Positions 38,876-47,766 of a DNA stretch of 64,000 bases are shown here, in pieces; position 1 is the stretch's first letter; every line of letters begins with the position of its first letter. The stretch covers positions 62,001 through 126,000 of the forward strand of contig NZ_JAINVH010000004.1 of the NCBI RefSeq assembly GCF_020400825.1, read 5' to 3'. The notes beneath the pieces were generated by a model. That model was not told the DNA's origin. It did not search any database and saw nothing but the letters and a program-made list of their open reading frames with translations. The DNA comes from Streptomyces sp. HPF1205 (GTDB lineage: Bacteria > Actinomycetota > Actinomycetes > Streptomycetales > Streptomycetaceae). Both the position numbers and the translations under genes were made by a program.

Positions 38876-40972
38876 ATGCACATGCCTGTCTTGCGGAAAG
38901 GCAAGCGGCTGCGAAGATTCGCGGCGGGCGCCGCGGCGGTCCTGACCATCGCCGCGCTCCCCGTGGCGCGGAGCACGACCGCCCACGCGGCGAGCGCGAC
39001 GGTCGATGTCACGGTCAACGCCGACGAAGGGTTGGGGACGGTCCCTTCCACCGCTTACGGCGCGAATCAGGCCGTGTGGGACGGCAGCATGAACACGCCG
39101 GCAGCCGCGAGCGTGCTGCGTGCGGCGAACGTGGGCATGATGCGCTACCCCGGCGGCTCCTACGGCGACGGCTACCACTGGCAGACCAACACGGTCACAG
39201 GCGGCGGATACGTCGCGCCCGGCACCGACTTCGACTCGTTCCAGGGCACGGCCCAGTCCGTCGGCGCGCAGGCCATCCTGATCGCGAACTACGGCTCGGG
39301 GACCGCGGACGAAGCCGCCGACTGGGTGAAGTACGCCAACATCACCAAGGGCTACCACGACCAGTACTGGGAGATCGGCAACGAGGTCTACGGCAACGGC
39401 CACTACGGCGCCGACTGGGAACTCGACCAGCACGCCGACAAGAGCCCGACCGCCTACGCGACCGGCGTGGTGCAGTACGTGAAGGCGATGAAGGCCGTCG
39501 ACCCCACCATCAAGGTCGGCGTCGTGCTCACCCTGCCGGACAGCTGGCCCGACGGGGTCGTGGCCTCCGGTGACAGCAAGGACTGGAACCAGACCGTGCT
39601 GCCGATCGTCGGCCCCTACGTCGACTTCGCGAGCGTGCACTACTACCCGAATCACACCACCGCCGCCGACATCCTGCAGCAGACCAAACTGCTGCCCGCC
39701 GAACTCGCGCAACTGCGCGAGCAGATCGATCAGTACGCCGGGGCGAACGGCCCGGACATCGGCATCGCGGTGACCGAGGCCCAGTCCAACTTCCAGTCCG
39801 ACACGCAGGTCGGCGCCTTGTTCGACACCGACATGTTCTTCACCGCGCTGGAGAACGGCGCCTTCACCGTGGACTACTGGGACACGCGCAACGGCACGGA
39901 CTGCAGCAACATCACCACCGCTCCCGACGGAGCCACGGACTACGGCGACGGAGGCCTGCTCTCCAGCGGAGCGTCCTGTGAACCGCCGTGGAACACCCCC
40001 TTCCCCTCCTACTACGGGCTGCAGATGCTCAGCGATGTCGCCCAGCCCGGCGACACCCTGGTCAACTCCTCCTCGGACAACGCCCTGCTCTCGGTGCACG
40101 CGGCCCGCAACACCAACGGCGACCTGAGCGTCGAACTGGTCAACCAGGACCCGACCAGCGCCTACACCGTCAACCTGAACTACGCCGGCTGGACACCCAG
40201 CGGCGCCACCCCGACCGTCTACACCTACGGCGACGAAGCCACCTCGATCACCAGCGCCCGGCAGGGCACGGCCGGCACCCAGGTCGTCCCGCCCTACTCG
40301 ATCGTGACCGTGAAGCTCACCCCGTCGCCGGACAACCCGGTCGACCGCGCCCTGACCGCGCCCGGCAGCCCGACCGCCTCCTCCGTCGGCGCGGACGGCG
40401 CGACGATCTCGTGGCAGCCGTCCACCGGCGGCGACGTGACCCGCTACGAGGTCTACCAGCAGTTCGGCACCAACAGCGTGCTGCTCGGCGAATCGACCTC
40501 GACCTCGTTCACCGCGCACAACCTGCGGCCCGGCACCTCCTACACGCTCAACGTGCTGGCCACGGACCAGAAGGGCTACCTCAGCGCGCCCTCCGTACCC
40601 GTGACCTTCACCACCGGCACGCCGCACGACAGCACGTGCGCCGTGAGCTACTACCTGAGTACCGGCTGGGACAGCGGCTTCGTCGCGAACATCTCCGTCA
40701 CCGACACCGGCCCCGCCCCGATCGACGGCTGGACACTGGCCTTCAGCTTCCCCACGACCACCGAGACCGTCTCCGGCAGCACATGGAACGCCACCTACGC
40801 CGAGAACGGACAGAACGTGATCGTCACCCCGTCCACCGACAACGCCCACCTGGCCGCGAACAGCGGCAACACCGTCAGCTTCGGATTCGTCGGCAACCAG
40901 ACCGGCGCCAACCCGCCACCCACCGCGTTCACACTCAACGGCACCGTCTGCACCACCACCTACCTGTCCTGA
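38876..40972 (+). CDS. Secreted clan GH-A glycosidase with FN3 and CBM2 (arabinofuranosidase-like)
   Basis: A 698-residue secreted protein. The signal peptide is about 1-38 (AAVLTIAALPVARSTTAHA). A GH51/GH39-like TIM barrel spans about 45-360, with MRYPGGSYGDGYHW, the acid/base Glu in YWEIGNEVYGNG and nucleophile candidate Glu in GIAVTEAQSN. A beta domain follows, then an FN3 domain (about 490-580, APGSPTASSVGADGATISWQ) and a C-terminal CBM2 (CAVSYYLSTGWDSGFVANISV to NGTVC). It probably trims arabinose or xylose side chains from plant cell wall; the exact GH family is uncertain. A CebR box lies upstream. Confidence 0.8.
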   Translation: MHMPVLRKGKRLRRFAAGAAAVLTIAALPVARSTTAHAASATVDVTVNADEGLGTVPSTAYGANQAVWDGSMNTPAAASVLRAANVGMMRYPGGSYGDGYHWQTNTVTGGGYVAPGTDFDSFQGTAQSVGAQAILIANYGSGTADEAADWVKYANITKGYHDQYWEIGNEVYGNGHYGADWELDQHADKSPTAYATGVVQYVKAMKAVDPTIKVGVVLTLPDSWPDGVVASGDSKDWNQTVLPIVGPYVDFASVHYYPNHTTAADILQQTKLLPAELAQLREQIDQYAGANGPDIGIAVTEAQSNFQSDTQVGALFDTDMFFTALENGAFTVDYWDTRNGTDCSNITTAPDGATDYGDGGLLSSGASCEPPWNTPFPSYYGLQMLSDVAQPGDTLVNSSSDNALLSVHAARNTNGDLSVELVNQDPTSAYTVNLNYAGWTPSGATPTVYTYGDEATSITSARQGTAGTQVVPPYSIVTVKLTPSPDNPVDRALTAPGSPTASSVGADGATISWQPSTGGDVTRYEVYQQFGTNSVLLGESTSTSFTAHNLRPGTSYTLNVLATDQKGYLSAPSVPVTFTTGTPHDSTCAVSYYLSTGWDSGFVANISVTDTGPAPIDGWTLAFSFPTTTETVSGSTWNATYAENGQNVIVTPSTDNAHLAANSGNTVSFGFVGNQTGANPPPTAFTLNGTVCTTTYLS

Positions 40973-40996
40973 CGCCGGACACGGATCCATGAGAGC

Positions 40997-41030
40997 CGGC
41001 CGGGAGGCACGCGCACCCGCCTCCCGGCCG
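40997..41030. terminator. Bidirectional terminator hairpin
   Basis: CGGCCGGGAGGC and its exact complement GCCTCCCGGCCG flank a 10-base loop. It lies 25-58 bp after the GH-A gene stop and just before the convergent GHL10 gene end. No U-tract, as usual in streptomycetes. Confidence 0.75.
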
Positions 41031-41067
41031 AGCCGAGCCGACCCGTCCCGGCCCCTCCCCGGCCCGG

Positions 41068-42348
41068 TCAGGCCGGCCGTACCCGCTTCGGGTAGTGGTC
41101 CGCGACCACCCGGCTCATCGCGCCCAGCGGATCGGACCGCACCTGGGTGGCCGAGAAGTAGACGTTGCCGCGCACCTGCGGGAAGTCCGCGTCGAAGGTC
41201 AGGTGGCGGGAGAGTTCGGCCGGGTCCTGCCAGGCGGCGGGCTGGCCCGCGGCGCCGACCTTGTACAGGGCCTCGCCGATGAACAGCCGCACCCGCGTGC
41301 CGGCGACGACGTCGGACCACCAGGGGACGAGCGTGGCGTAGTCGGCGGCCGCGAAGCCGATGTTCCAGTACACCTGAGGCACAACGTAGTCCAGCCATTC
41401 CTCCTTGACCCACTTGCGGGTGTCGGCGTGCAGGTCGTCGTAGGTCTGGACGCCCGCGGCCGTGGCGGAACCGAGCGCGTCGGTGGTGGAGTTGCGCCAC
41501 ACGGCGAACGGGCTGATGCCGAACCGGGTGCGCGGCCGGATCCGTTTGAGGCGCGCGGCCGTCTCGCTGACCAGCAGGTCGATGTTGTTGCGGCGCCAGG
41601 CGTCGCGGTCGGGGAAGCCGGCGCCGTAGCGGGCGTAGGCGTCGTCGTCCTGGAAGACCTGGCCGGCCACCGGATAGGGGTAGAAGTAGTCGTCCCAGTG
41701 CACGGCGTCGATCGGGTAGCGGCGGACCGCGTCGAGCATCGCGTCCTGGACGAAGCGGCGGACCTCGGGCAGGCCGGGGTTGTAGTAGAGCTTGCCGCCG
41801 TAGGCCACCACCCAGTCCGGGTGCACCCGGGCCGGGTGGGTGGGCAGCAGGGCAGCCGGGTCGGCGGTCATGGAGACGCGGTACGGGTTGAACCAGGCGT
41901 GCAGTTGCAGGCCGCGGCGGTGCGCCTCCTGGACGGCGGTGCCCAGCGGGTCCCAGCCGGGGTCCTGCCCCTGAGTGCCGGTCAGGTAGCGCGACCAGGG
42001 CTCGTACGGGGACGGCCAGAGAGCGTCGGCGGTGGGGCGGACCTGGAGCATCACCGCGTTGAGGCGCCGCTCGACGGCCAGGTCGAGCAGGTCGAGCAGC
42101 TCCTGGCGCTGGCGTTCGGCCGGCAGGCCGGGGGCGGAGGGCCAGTCGGTGTTGGCGACGGAGGCGATCCACATGCCGCGCAGTTCGGGCCGCCGTCCCG
42201 GCCGGCCGCCGCCCACCGCCACCGGGCCGGTGTCCGGTACGGACCCGGTTCCGCGGCCTGCCGCGGCGGACGCGGGCCCGGGCAGCGCGGCCGAGGCCAG
42301 CGCTCCCGCCGCGGCCGCGGTGAGGGTTCTGCGCGAGAGCCGTCCCAT
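41068..42348 (-). CDS. Secreted glycosyl-hydrolase-like 10 (GHL10/DUF187, YngK-type) protein
   Basis: A 426-residue exported protein. The N-terminus MGRLSRRTLTAAAAGALASAALPGPASA has an SRRTL twin-arginine-like motif before a hydrophobic stretch. The mature part is the GHL10 barrel: ELRGMWIASVANTDWPS, NAVMLQVRPTADALWPSPYEPWS, LHAWFNPYRV, IDAVHWDDYFYPYP, FGISPFAVWRN, YVVPQVYWNIGF. The activity is not well defined; a peptidoglycan- or polysaccharide-directed role is usually proposed. The start at 42348 has GGAGGAGG 8 bp upstream. It is divergent from the GH74 gene and shares its CebR-box region. Confidence 0.88.
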   Translation of the reverse strand: MGRLSRRTLTAAAAGALASAALPGPASAAAGRGTGSVPDTGPVAVGGGRPGRRPELRGMWIASVANTDWPSAPGLPAERQRQELLDLLDLAVERRLNAVMLQVRPTADALWPSPYEPWSRYLTGTQGQDPGWDPLGTAVQEAHRRGLQLHAWFNPYRVSMTADPAALLPTHPARVHPDWVVAYGGKLYYNPGLPEVRRFVQDAMLDAVRRYPIDAVHWDDYFYPYPVAGQVFQDDDAYARYGAGFPDRDAWRRNNIDLLVSETAARLKRIRPRTRFGISPFAVWRNSTTDALGSATAAGVQTYDDLHADTRKWVKEEWLDYVVPQVYWNIGFAAADYATLVPWWSDVVAGTRVRLFIGEALYKVGAAGQPAAWQDPAELSRHLTFDADFPQVRGNVYFSATQVRSDPLGAMSRVVADHYPKRVRPA

Positions 42349-42530
42349 CGGGTGTTCCTCCTCCTGATCGCCCGTCATGACCCGCCGATGATGGGCTGTC
42401 GCGGGCGTGGCGGCAACCGCCGAATGGTCCATGCCACTGAAGTGCCCCGACCGGCGGGCCCGGTGGCCGTACGGACCCGGCCACGGGCCTTTCTCGGCGG
42501 CCGGGCCGGGGGCTAACATCGGACCAATCA

Positions 42531-42544
42531 TGGGAGCGCTCCCA
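42531..42544. promoter_or_regulatory. Perfect CebR box between GHL10 and GH74 genes
   Basis: TGGGAGCGCTCCCA; the palindrome extends one more base pair on each side (42530-42545). It lies 78 bp before the GH74 start and 182 bp from the divergent GHL10 start, so it most likely controls GH74. Confidence 0.92.
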
Positions 42545-42621
42545 TGACTTCGGGCCATGCGCCCCCTTTCCGGGCCCCCACGTCCGGCTTCTCGTCCACC
42601 CCCCACCACAGAGGACGCCCT

Positions 42622-45393
42622 ATGCTCCGCAGACCGATCGCCGCGCTGGTCGCGGCGCTCTCCTTGATCGGCGGCGCCGTGACCGTCGCCTCGGCGACCG
42701 CGGCCGCCTCCGACGCCGCCGGATCCCGGCAGGCCGCGCCGCGGGCGGTCGCCGACTCGTACACGTGGCAGAACGTGCAGATCGGCGGCGGCGGTTTCGT
42801 CCCCGGCATCGTCTTCAACCAGTCGGAGAAGAACCTCGCCTACGCGCGGACCGACATCGGCGGCGCCTACCGGTGGAACGAGGCGGCCAAGTCCTGGATC
42901 CCGCTGCTGGACGGGACGGACTGGGACCACTGGGGCCGTACCGGGGTGGTGAGCCTGGCCACGGACGCCCTGGCGCCGGACAAGGTGTACGCGGCGGTCG
43001 GCACGTACACCAACTCCTGGGACCCGGGCACGGGAGCGGTCCTGCGCTCCTCCGACCGCGGCGCCACGTGGCAGGCCACCGACCTGCCGTTCAAGCTGGG
43101 CGGCAACATGCCCGGCCGCGGCATGGGCGAGCGGCTGGCCATCGACCCCAACAAGGACAGCGTCCTGTACCTGGGCGCGCCCAGCGGCAACGGGCTGTGG
43201 CGCAGCACCGACTCGGGCGTCACCTGGTCGAAGGTCGCCTCCTTCCCCAACCCCGGCACCTATGTGGCGGACCCCAACGACACGACCGGCTACCAGAGCG
43301 ACAACCAGGGCGTCGTGTGGGTGACCTTCGACCCGCGCACCGGCACCAAGGGGTCGGCCACCCAGACGGTGTACGTGGGCGTGGCGGACAAGAGCAACAC
43401 CGTCTACCGCTCCACGGACGGCGGCGCCACCTGGTCGCGGCTGGCCGGCCAGCCCACCGGTTACATCGCGCACAAGGGCGTCCTCGACCCGGTGAACGGC
43501 TACCTGTACCTCACCACCAGCGACACCGGCGGCCCGTACGACGGCTCCAAGGGCCAGGTGTGGCGGTACGCGACAGCCACCGGCACCTGGACGAACATCA
43601 GCCCGATGTCCGACTCCGACACGTACTTCGGCTACAGCGGCCTGACCGTCGACCGGCAGCACCCGGGCACCATCATGGCGACCGGCTACAGCTCCTGGTG
43701 GCCGGACACGATGATCTTCCGGTCCACCGACAGCGGCGCCACCTGGACCCGGGCCTGGGACTACACCAGCTACCCCGACCGCAGCAACCGCTTCACCATG
43801 GACATCTCGTCCGTGCCGTGGCTGACCTTCGGCACGAACCCCTCGCCGCCCGAGCAGACGCCGAAGCTGGGCTGGATGACCGAGTCGCTGGAGATCGACC
43901 CGTTCGACTCCGACCGGATGTGGTACGGCACCGGGGCCACCATCTACGGCACCGACGACCTCACCGACTGGGACAAGGCCGGCGGCAAGATCACCATCAA
44001 GCCCAACGTCAAGGGCCTGGAGGAGACGGCCGTCAAGGACCTGATCAGCCCGCCGTCCGGCGCGCCGCTGATCAGCGCGCTCGGTGACCTCGGCGGCTTC
44101 CGCCACGCCGACTTGAACACGATCCCGTCGACGATGTTCACCCAGCCCACGTTCACCACCACCGACGCCCTGGACTTCGCGCAGGGCACCCCGGCCACGA
44201 TGGTCCGGGTCGGCGAGGTGGACTCCAGCTCGACCTCGCACCACATCGCCTTCTCCACCGACGACGGCGCCGACTGGTGGCAGGGCGCGGAGCCGTCCGG
44301 GGTGAGCGCCGGCGGCACGGTCGCCGCGGCGGCCGACGGCAGCCGCTTCGTGTGGAGCCCGGTCGGCACCGGCGTGAACTACACGGTGGGCTTCGGCAAT
44401 TCGTGGACGGCCTCGACGGGCATCCCGACCGGCGCGGTGGTCGGCTCGGACCGGGTGAACGCCAAGAAGTTCTACGGCTTCTCGGCCGGGAAGTTCTACG
44501 TGTCCACCGACGGCGGCGCGAGCTTCACCGCCACCGCGGCGACCGGGCTGCCGTCGAGCGGGACCGTGCAGTTCAAGGCGCTGCCCGGCACCGAGGGCGA
44601 CATCTGGCTGGCCGGCGGCGCCACCGGCGGCACGTACGGCCTGTGGCACTCCACCGACTCCGGCGCCTCCTTCACCAAGGTCGCCGCCGTCCAGGAGGCG
44701 GACAACATAGGCTTCGGCAAGGCGGCGCCCGGCGCGAGCTACCCCGCCCTCTACACCAGCGCCAAGGTGGGCGGCGTGCGCGGCCTGTTCCGCTCCACCG
44801 ACGAAGGCGCGACCTGGGTGCGGATCAACGACGACGCCCACCAGTACGGCTGGACCGGCGGCGCCATCACCGGCGACCCCCGGGTCTTCGGCCGGGTCTA
44901 CGTGGGCACCAACGGCCGCGGGATCGTCTACGGCGACACGACGGACTCCGGTGGCACGTCCACACCCCCGACCACCCCTCCGACCACGCCCCCGACGACG
45001 CCGCCCACGACTCCTCCGACGACGCCCCCGACCACACCTCCGACCACCCCGCCCACCACGCCCGCCGGCTCGGGCTGCGCGGTGGCGTACTCCATCACCA
45101 ACCAGTGGCCCGGCGGCTTCCAGGCCTCGGTGACGATCCACAACACCGGCTCGACGGCGATCGGGAACTGGAAGGTGAGCTGGGACTTCACGGCCGGCGA
45201 GACCATCACCTCGCTGTGGAGCGGGACCGCGAGCCAGAGCGGCAGGACCGTCACGGTGACGGCGCCGAGTTGGGCCCCCTCGATACCGCCCGGCGGGACG
45301 GCGACCTTCGGCTTCACCGCCACGTCCTCCGGGACCCCCGCGGTGCCGCTGGGCTTCGAACTGAACGGGAACGGCTGCTCGATCATCACATGA
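42622..45393 (+). CDS. Secreted GH74 xyloglucanase with CBM2
   Basis: A 923-residue endo-xyloglucanase. Signal peptide about 1-33. The GH74 double beta-propeller spans about 45-775, with repeated STDGGATWSR/STDSGATW blades. The catalytic Asp pair lies in YARTDIGGAYRW and ISALGDLGGFRHADL. A TPPTTPPTTP linker of about 30 residues is coded by a 12-bp tandem repeat. A C-terminal CBM2 follows (CAVAYSITNQWPGGFQASVTIHNTGS to NGNGC). It cleaves xyloglucan outside the cell. The ATG at 42622 follows GAGG; an earlier in-frame ATG at 42544 overlaps the operator and is rejected. Confidence 0.93.
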   Translation: MLRRPIAALVAALSLIGGAVTVASATAAASDAAGSRQAAPRAVADSYTWQNVQIGGGGFVPGIVFNQSEKNLAYARTDIGGAYRWNEAAKSWIPLLDGTDWDHWGRTGVVSLATDALAPDKVYAAVGTYTNSWDPGTGAVLRSSDRGATWQATDLPFKLGGNMPGRGMGERLAIDPNKDSVLYLGAPSGNGLWRSTDSGVTWSKVASFPNPGTYVADPNDTTGYQSDNQGVVWVTFDPRTGTKGSATQTVYVGVADKSNTVYRSTDGGATWSRLAGQPTGYIAHKGVLDPVNGYLYLTTSDTGGPYDGSKGQVWRYATATGTWTNISPMSDSDTYFGYSGLTVDRQHPGTIMATGYSSWWPDTMIFRSTDSGATWTRAWDYTSYPDRSNRFTMDISSVPWLTFGTNPSPPEQTPKLGWMTESLEIDPFDSDRMWYGTGATIYGTDDLTDWDKAGGKITIKPNVKGLEETAVKDLISPPSGAPLISALGDLGGFRHADLNTIPSTMFTQPTFTTTDALDFAQGTPATMVRVGEVDSSSTSHHIAFSTDDGADWWQGAEPSGVSAGGTVAAAADGSRFVWSPVGTGVNYTVGFGNSWTASTGIPTGAVVGSDRVNAKKFYGFSAGKFYVSTDGGASFTATAATGLPSSGTVQFKALPGTEGDIWLAGGATGGTYGLWHSTDSGASFTKVAAVQEADNIGFGKAAPGASYPALYTSAKVGGVRGLFRSTDEGATWVRINDDAHQYGWTGGAITGDPRVFGRVYVGTNGRGIVYGDTTDSGGTSTPPTTPPTTPPTTPPTTPPTTPPTTPPTTPPTTPAGSGCAVAYSITNQWPGGFQASVTIHNTGSTAIGNWKVSWDFTAGETITSLWSGTASQSGRTVTVTAPSWAPSIPPGGTATFGFTATSSGTPAVPLGFELNGNGCSIIT

Positions 45394-45471
45394 GCCGGGC
45401 GTCACACGAGTCCGGCATCGCGTGACTGGGCATCGCGTGAGCCGGGCATGACCTGAAAATCGGCGTCACCT

Positions 45472-45505
45472 GAAGCCGGGACCGGCCCCAGCCGGTCCCG
45501 GCTTC
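45472..45505. terminator. Terminator hairpin after GH74
   Basis: GAAGCCGGGACCGGC, loop CCCA, then GCCGGTCCCGGCTTC: a perfect 15-bp stem, 79 bp after the GH74 stop and 66 bp before the next start. Confidence 0.85.
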
Positions 45506-45571
45506 TCCGTTCAGCGGTAACGTCTGTCCGGTGGACGAGGCACGACGGGGCACACGGCGAGGGGTTGACGA

Positions 45572-46429
45572 GTGAGTGACATCCAGCGTGTCGGAGTGGT
45601 CGGCGCGGGCCAGATGGGTTCGGGCATCGCCGAGGTGTGCGCGAAGGCCGGGCTCGACGTCCGGGTCGCCGAGACGAACGGCGAGGCGCTGGAGCTGGGC
45701 CGTGCCAGGCTGTCGAACTCCCTCGGCAAGGCGGCCGAGCGCGGCAAGATCACCGCCGGGGAGCGGGACACGGCGCTGGAGCGGCTCACCTTCACCACCG
45801 ATCTGGGCGATTTCGCCGACCGCGACCTGGTCATCGAGGCCGTGGTGGAGAACGAACAGGTGAAGACCGACATCTTCCGGGTCCTCGACCAGGTGGTCAC
45901 CCGGCCGGACGCCATTCTCGCGTCCAACACCTCCTCCATCCCGCTGGTCCGGCTCGCGGTCGCCACCTCGCGCCCGGACCAGGTGATCGGCATCCACTTC
46001 TTCAACCCCGCGCCCGTGCAGCGCCTGGTCGAGCTGATCCCGGCGCTCACCACCGGCAGTGACACGGTCAAGCGCGCGGACCACCTGGTCACCGAGGTGC
46101 TGGGCAAGCACGCGATCCGCGCGCAGGACCGGGCCGGCTTCGTGGTGAACGCGCTCCTGGTGCCGTACCTGCTCTCCGCGATCCGGATGTTCGAGTCCGG
46201 CATCGCCACGCGCGAGGACATCGACAACGGCATGGAGATGGGCTGCGCCCACCCGATGGGCCCGCTGAAGCTCTCCGACCTGATCGGCCTGGACACGGTC
46301 GCGGCGATCGCCGACTCGATGTACGCCGAGTACAAGGAGCCGCTGTACGCGGCGCCGCCGATCCTGCAGCGGATGGTGGACGCCGGGCGGCTGGGCCGCA
46401 AGACGGGCGCGGGGTTCTACAGCTACTGA
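45572..46429 (+). CDS. 3-hydroxybutyryl-CoA dehydrogenase family protein
   Basis: A 285-residue 3-hydroxyacyl-CoA dehydrogenase. The NAD loop is VGVVGAGQMGSGIAEVCAKAGLDV. The catalytic His is in VIGIHFFNPAPVQRLVELI with partner Glu, and the C-terminal domain has RAGFVVNALLVPYLLSAIRMFESGIA, ending GRKTGAGFYSY. It oxidises 3-hydroxyacyl-CoA in fatty-acid or butyrate/PHB metabolism; streptomycete homologues also feed polyketide precursors. GTG start at 45572. Confidence 0.92.
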   Translation: MSDIQRVGVVGAGQMGSGIAEVCAKAGLDVRVAETNGEALELGRARLSNSLGKAAERGKITAGERDTALERLTFTTDLGDFADRDLVIEAVVENEQVKTDIFRVLDQVVTRPDAILASNTSSIPLVRLAVATSRPDQVIGIHFFNPAPVQRLVELIPALTTGSDTVKRADHLVTEVLGKHAIRAQDRAGFVVNALLVPYLLSAIRMFESGIATREDIDNGMEMGCAHPMGPLKLSDLIGLDTVAAIADSMYAEYKEPLYAAPPILQRMVDAGRLGRKTGAGFYSY

Positions 46430-46503
46430 GGTACGGACGGGTCGCGGTACGGACAGGGGTACGAGCGGGCGGGCCGCGGGCAGGCAGCGCGCGGGCCGCA
46501 GGC

Positions 46504-46538
46504 GGCACACGGCACACGGCACACGGCACACGGCACAC
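46504..46538. repeat. Heptanucleotide tandem repeat (GGCACAC)5
   Basis: Five perfect copies, ending 8 bp before the stop codon of the convergent ABC ATPase gene. Confidence 0.93.
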
Positions 46539-46545
46539 CGGGGGG

Positions 46546-47508
46546 TCACTTCCCGCCGCTGTGCTCCTCGTAGGCCGCGACCACGTCCTCGGTGGGGCCG
46601 TCCATCAGCAGCTCGCCCCTCTCCAGCCAGATCACCCGGTCGCAGATGTCGCGGATGGAGTTGTTGTTGTGGCTGACGAGGAAGACGGTGCCGGCCTCCT
46701 TGCGCAGCTCGCGGATGCGGGACTCCGAGCGCTTCTGGAAGGCGCGGTCGCCGGTGGCCAGCGCCTCGTCGATCATCAGCACGTCGTGCCGCTTGGCGGC
46801 GGCGATGGAGAAGCGCAGCCGGGCGGCCATACCGGAGGAGTACGTGCGCATCGGCAGCGAGAGGAAGTCCTCCTTGTCGTTGATGCCCGAGAAGTCCACG
46901 ATGCCCTGGTAGCGCTCGCGGACCTCCTCCTTGGACATCCCCATGGCGAGGCAGCCGAGGACGACGTTGGTGGCGCCGGTCAGGTCGTTCATCAGCGCCG
47001 CGTTGACGCCCAGCAGGGACGGCTGGCCGTCGGTGTAGACCCGGCCGCGCTCCGCCGGGAGCAGGCCCGCGATCGCCTTGAGCAGGGTCGTCTTGCCGGA
47101 GCCGTTGGAGCCGATGATGCCGATGGCCTCGCCGCGGTAGGTGGTGAAGCTGACGCCTCTGACGGCGTGGACGGTGTGGACGTTCGGCGAGCCCTGCCGC
47201 AGCAGGAGGCGGCGCAGCGCGGCCGTGGCGTTGCCGTGGCCGGTGCCGGCGCCGTGGATGCGGTACACGACGTGCAGTCCGTCGACGACGACGGTGGGTA
47301 CGCGGGTGGTGGCGCCGGGCCGCCGGTCGTCGGCCGGCCCGGCGCCGTTCACGTGGGCCGTCGGTGCCGCGCCCGTCCCGGCCGGCACGGTCGCGGAGCC
47401 GTCGGCGCCCGCGGCGGCGGGGGCCTCGCCGTCGCCGGCCGCCGCAGGGCGTGCGGCGGGCGCGGCGGCCGGTGTGCCCGTGGTCTGTTCAGCCTGCGGT
47501 TCAGCCAC
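46546..47508 (-). CDS. TagH-like ABC transporter ATPase (polysaccharide/teichoic acid export)
   Basis: A 320-residue ATPase with a low-complexity N-terminus of about 75 residues. Walker A is GIIGSNGSGKTTLLKAIAG, the ABC signature is YSSGMAARLRFSIAAA, Walker B is VLMIDEALATGD and the switch is VFLVSHN. NDLTGATNVVLGCLAMGM is typical of the TagH/Wzt export group. The GTG follows GAGGAG and lies inside the end of a decayed TagG-like permease gene, so the ATPase has lost its immediate partner. Confidence 0.88.
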   Translation of the reverse strand: MAEPQAEQTTGTPAAAPAARPAAAGDGEAPAAAGADGSATVPAGTGAAPTAHVNGAGPADDRRPGATTRVPTVVVDGLHVVYRIHGAGTGHGNATAALRRLLLRQGSPNVHTVHAVRGVSFTTYRGEAIGIIGSNGSGKTTLLKAIAGLLPAERGRVYTDGQPSLLGVNAALMNDLTGATNVVLGCLAMGMSKEEVRERYQGIVDFSGINDKEDFLSLPMRTYSSGMAARLRFSIAAAKRHDVLMIDEALATGDRAFQKRSESRIRELRKEAGTVFLVSHNNNSIRDICDRVIWLERGELLMDGPTEDVVAAYEEHSGGK

Positions 47509-47690
47509 GTCCGTACTCCTCCTCGGACGACCGAAAGAACATGTACCCAGCGCCTGCGGCCACAGTCGCCCAGATCAGGGCGAGCGGCCACACATGGGGC
47601 GGCAGTCGGGCGGCGGTGACGCCGTCGACGAGCGCGTCCGCGCGAGGCTCCCGTGGATCAACGCCGGGTCGGCGCCGGACAGCACGGCGA
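47501..47690 (-). pseudogene. 3' relic of a TagG-like ABC-2 permease
   Basis: The last codons read ADALVDGVTAARLPPHVWPL, then ALIWATVAAGAGYMFFRSSEEEYGRG-stop, the characteristic C-terminus of TagG-type permeases. They overlap the ATPase start by 8 bp, as in intact tagG-tagH pairs. About 15 codons further upstream in another frame read LSGADPALIHGSLAR, consistent with one missing base near 47640. Nothing permease-like remains upstream of about 47690; the PP2C gene ends at 47767. Confidence 0.65.
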
Positions 47691-47766
47691 CGGCGCGCGG
47701 GACGGGCGACCCGCCGACCGGGCTGCCCGAAGGCTCGCCGGGTGACCCGGCGACCCCGCGGCCGGG

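Noticed and set aside
42544..42621. Earlier in-frame ATG for the GH74 gene
   Set aside because: It lies inside the CebR operator and would add residues before an already complete signal peptide. The ATG at 42622 has its own ribosome site.
41068..45405. 1445-codon open frame on the minus strand across the GH74 gene
   Set aside because: Only its C-terminal third (41068-42348) matches a real family (GHL10). The rest is the antisense of GH74, rich in Gly/Arg/Val from GC-biased third positions.
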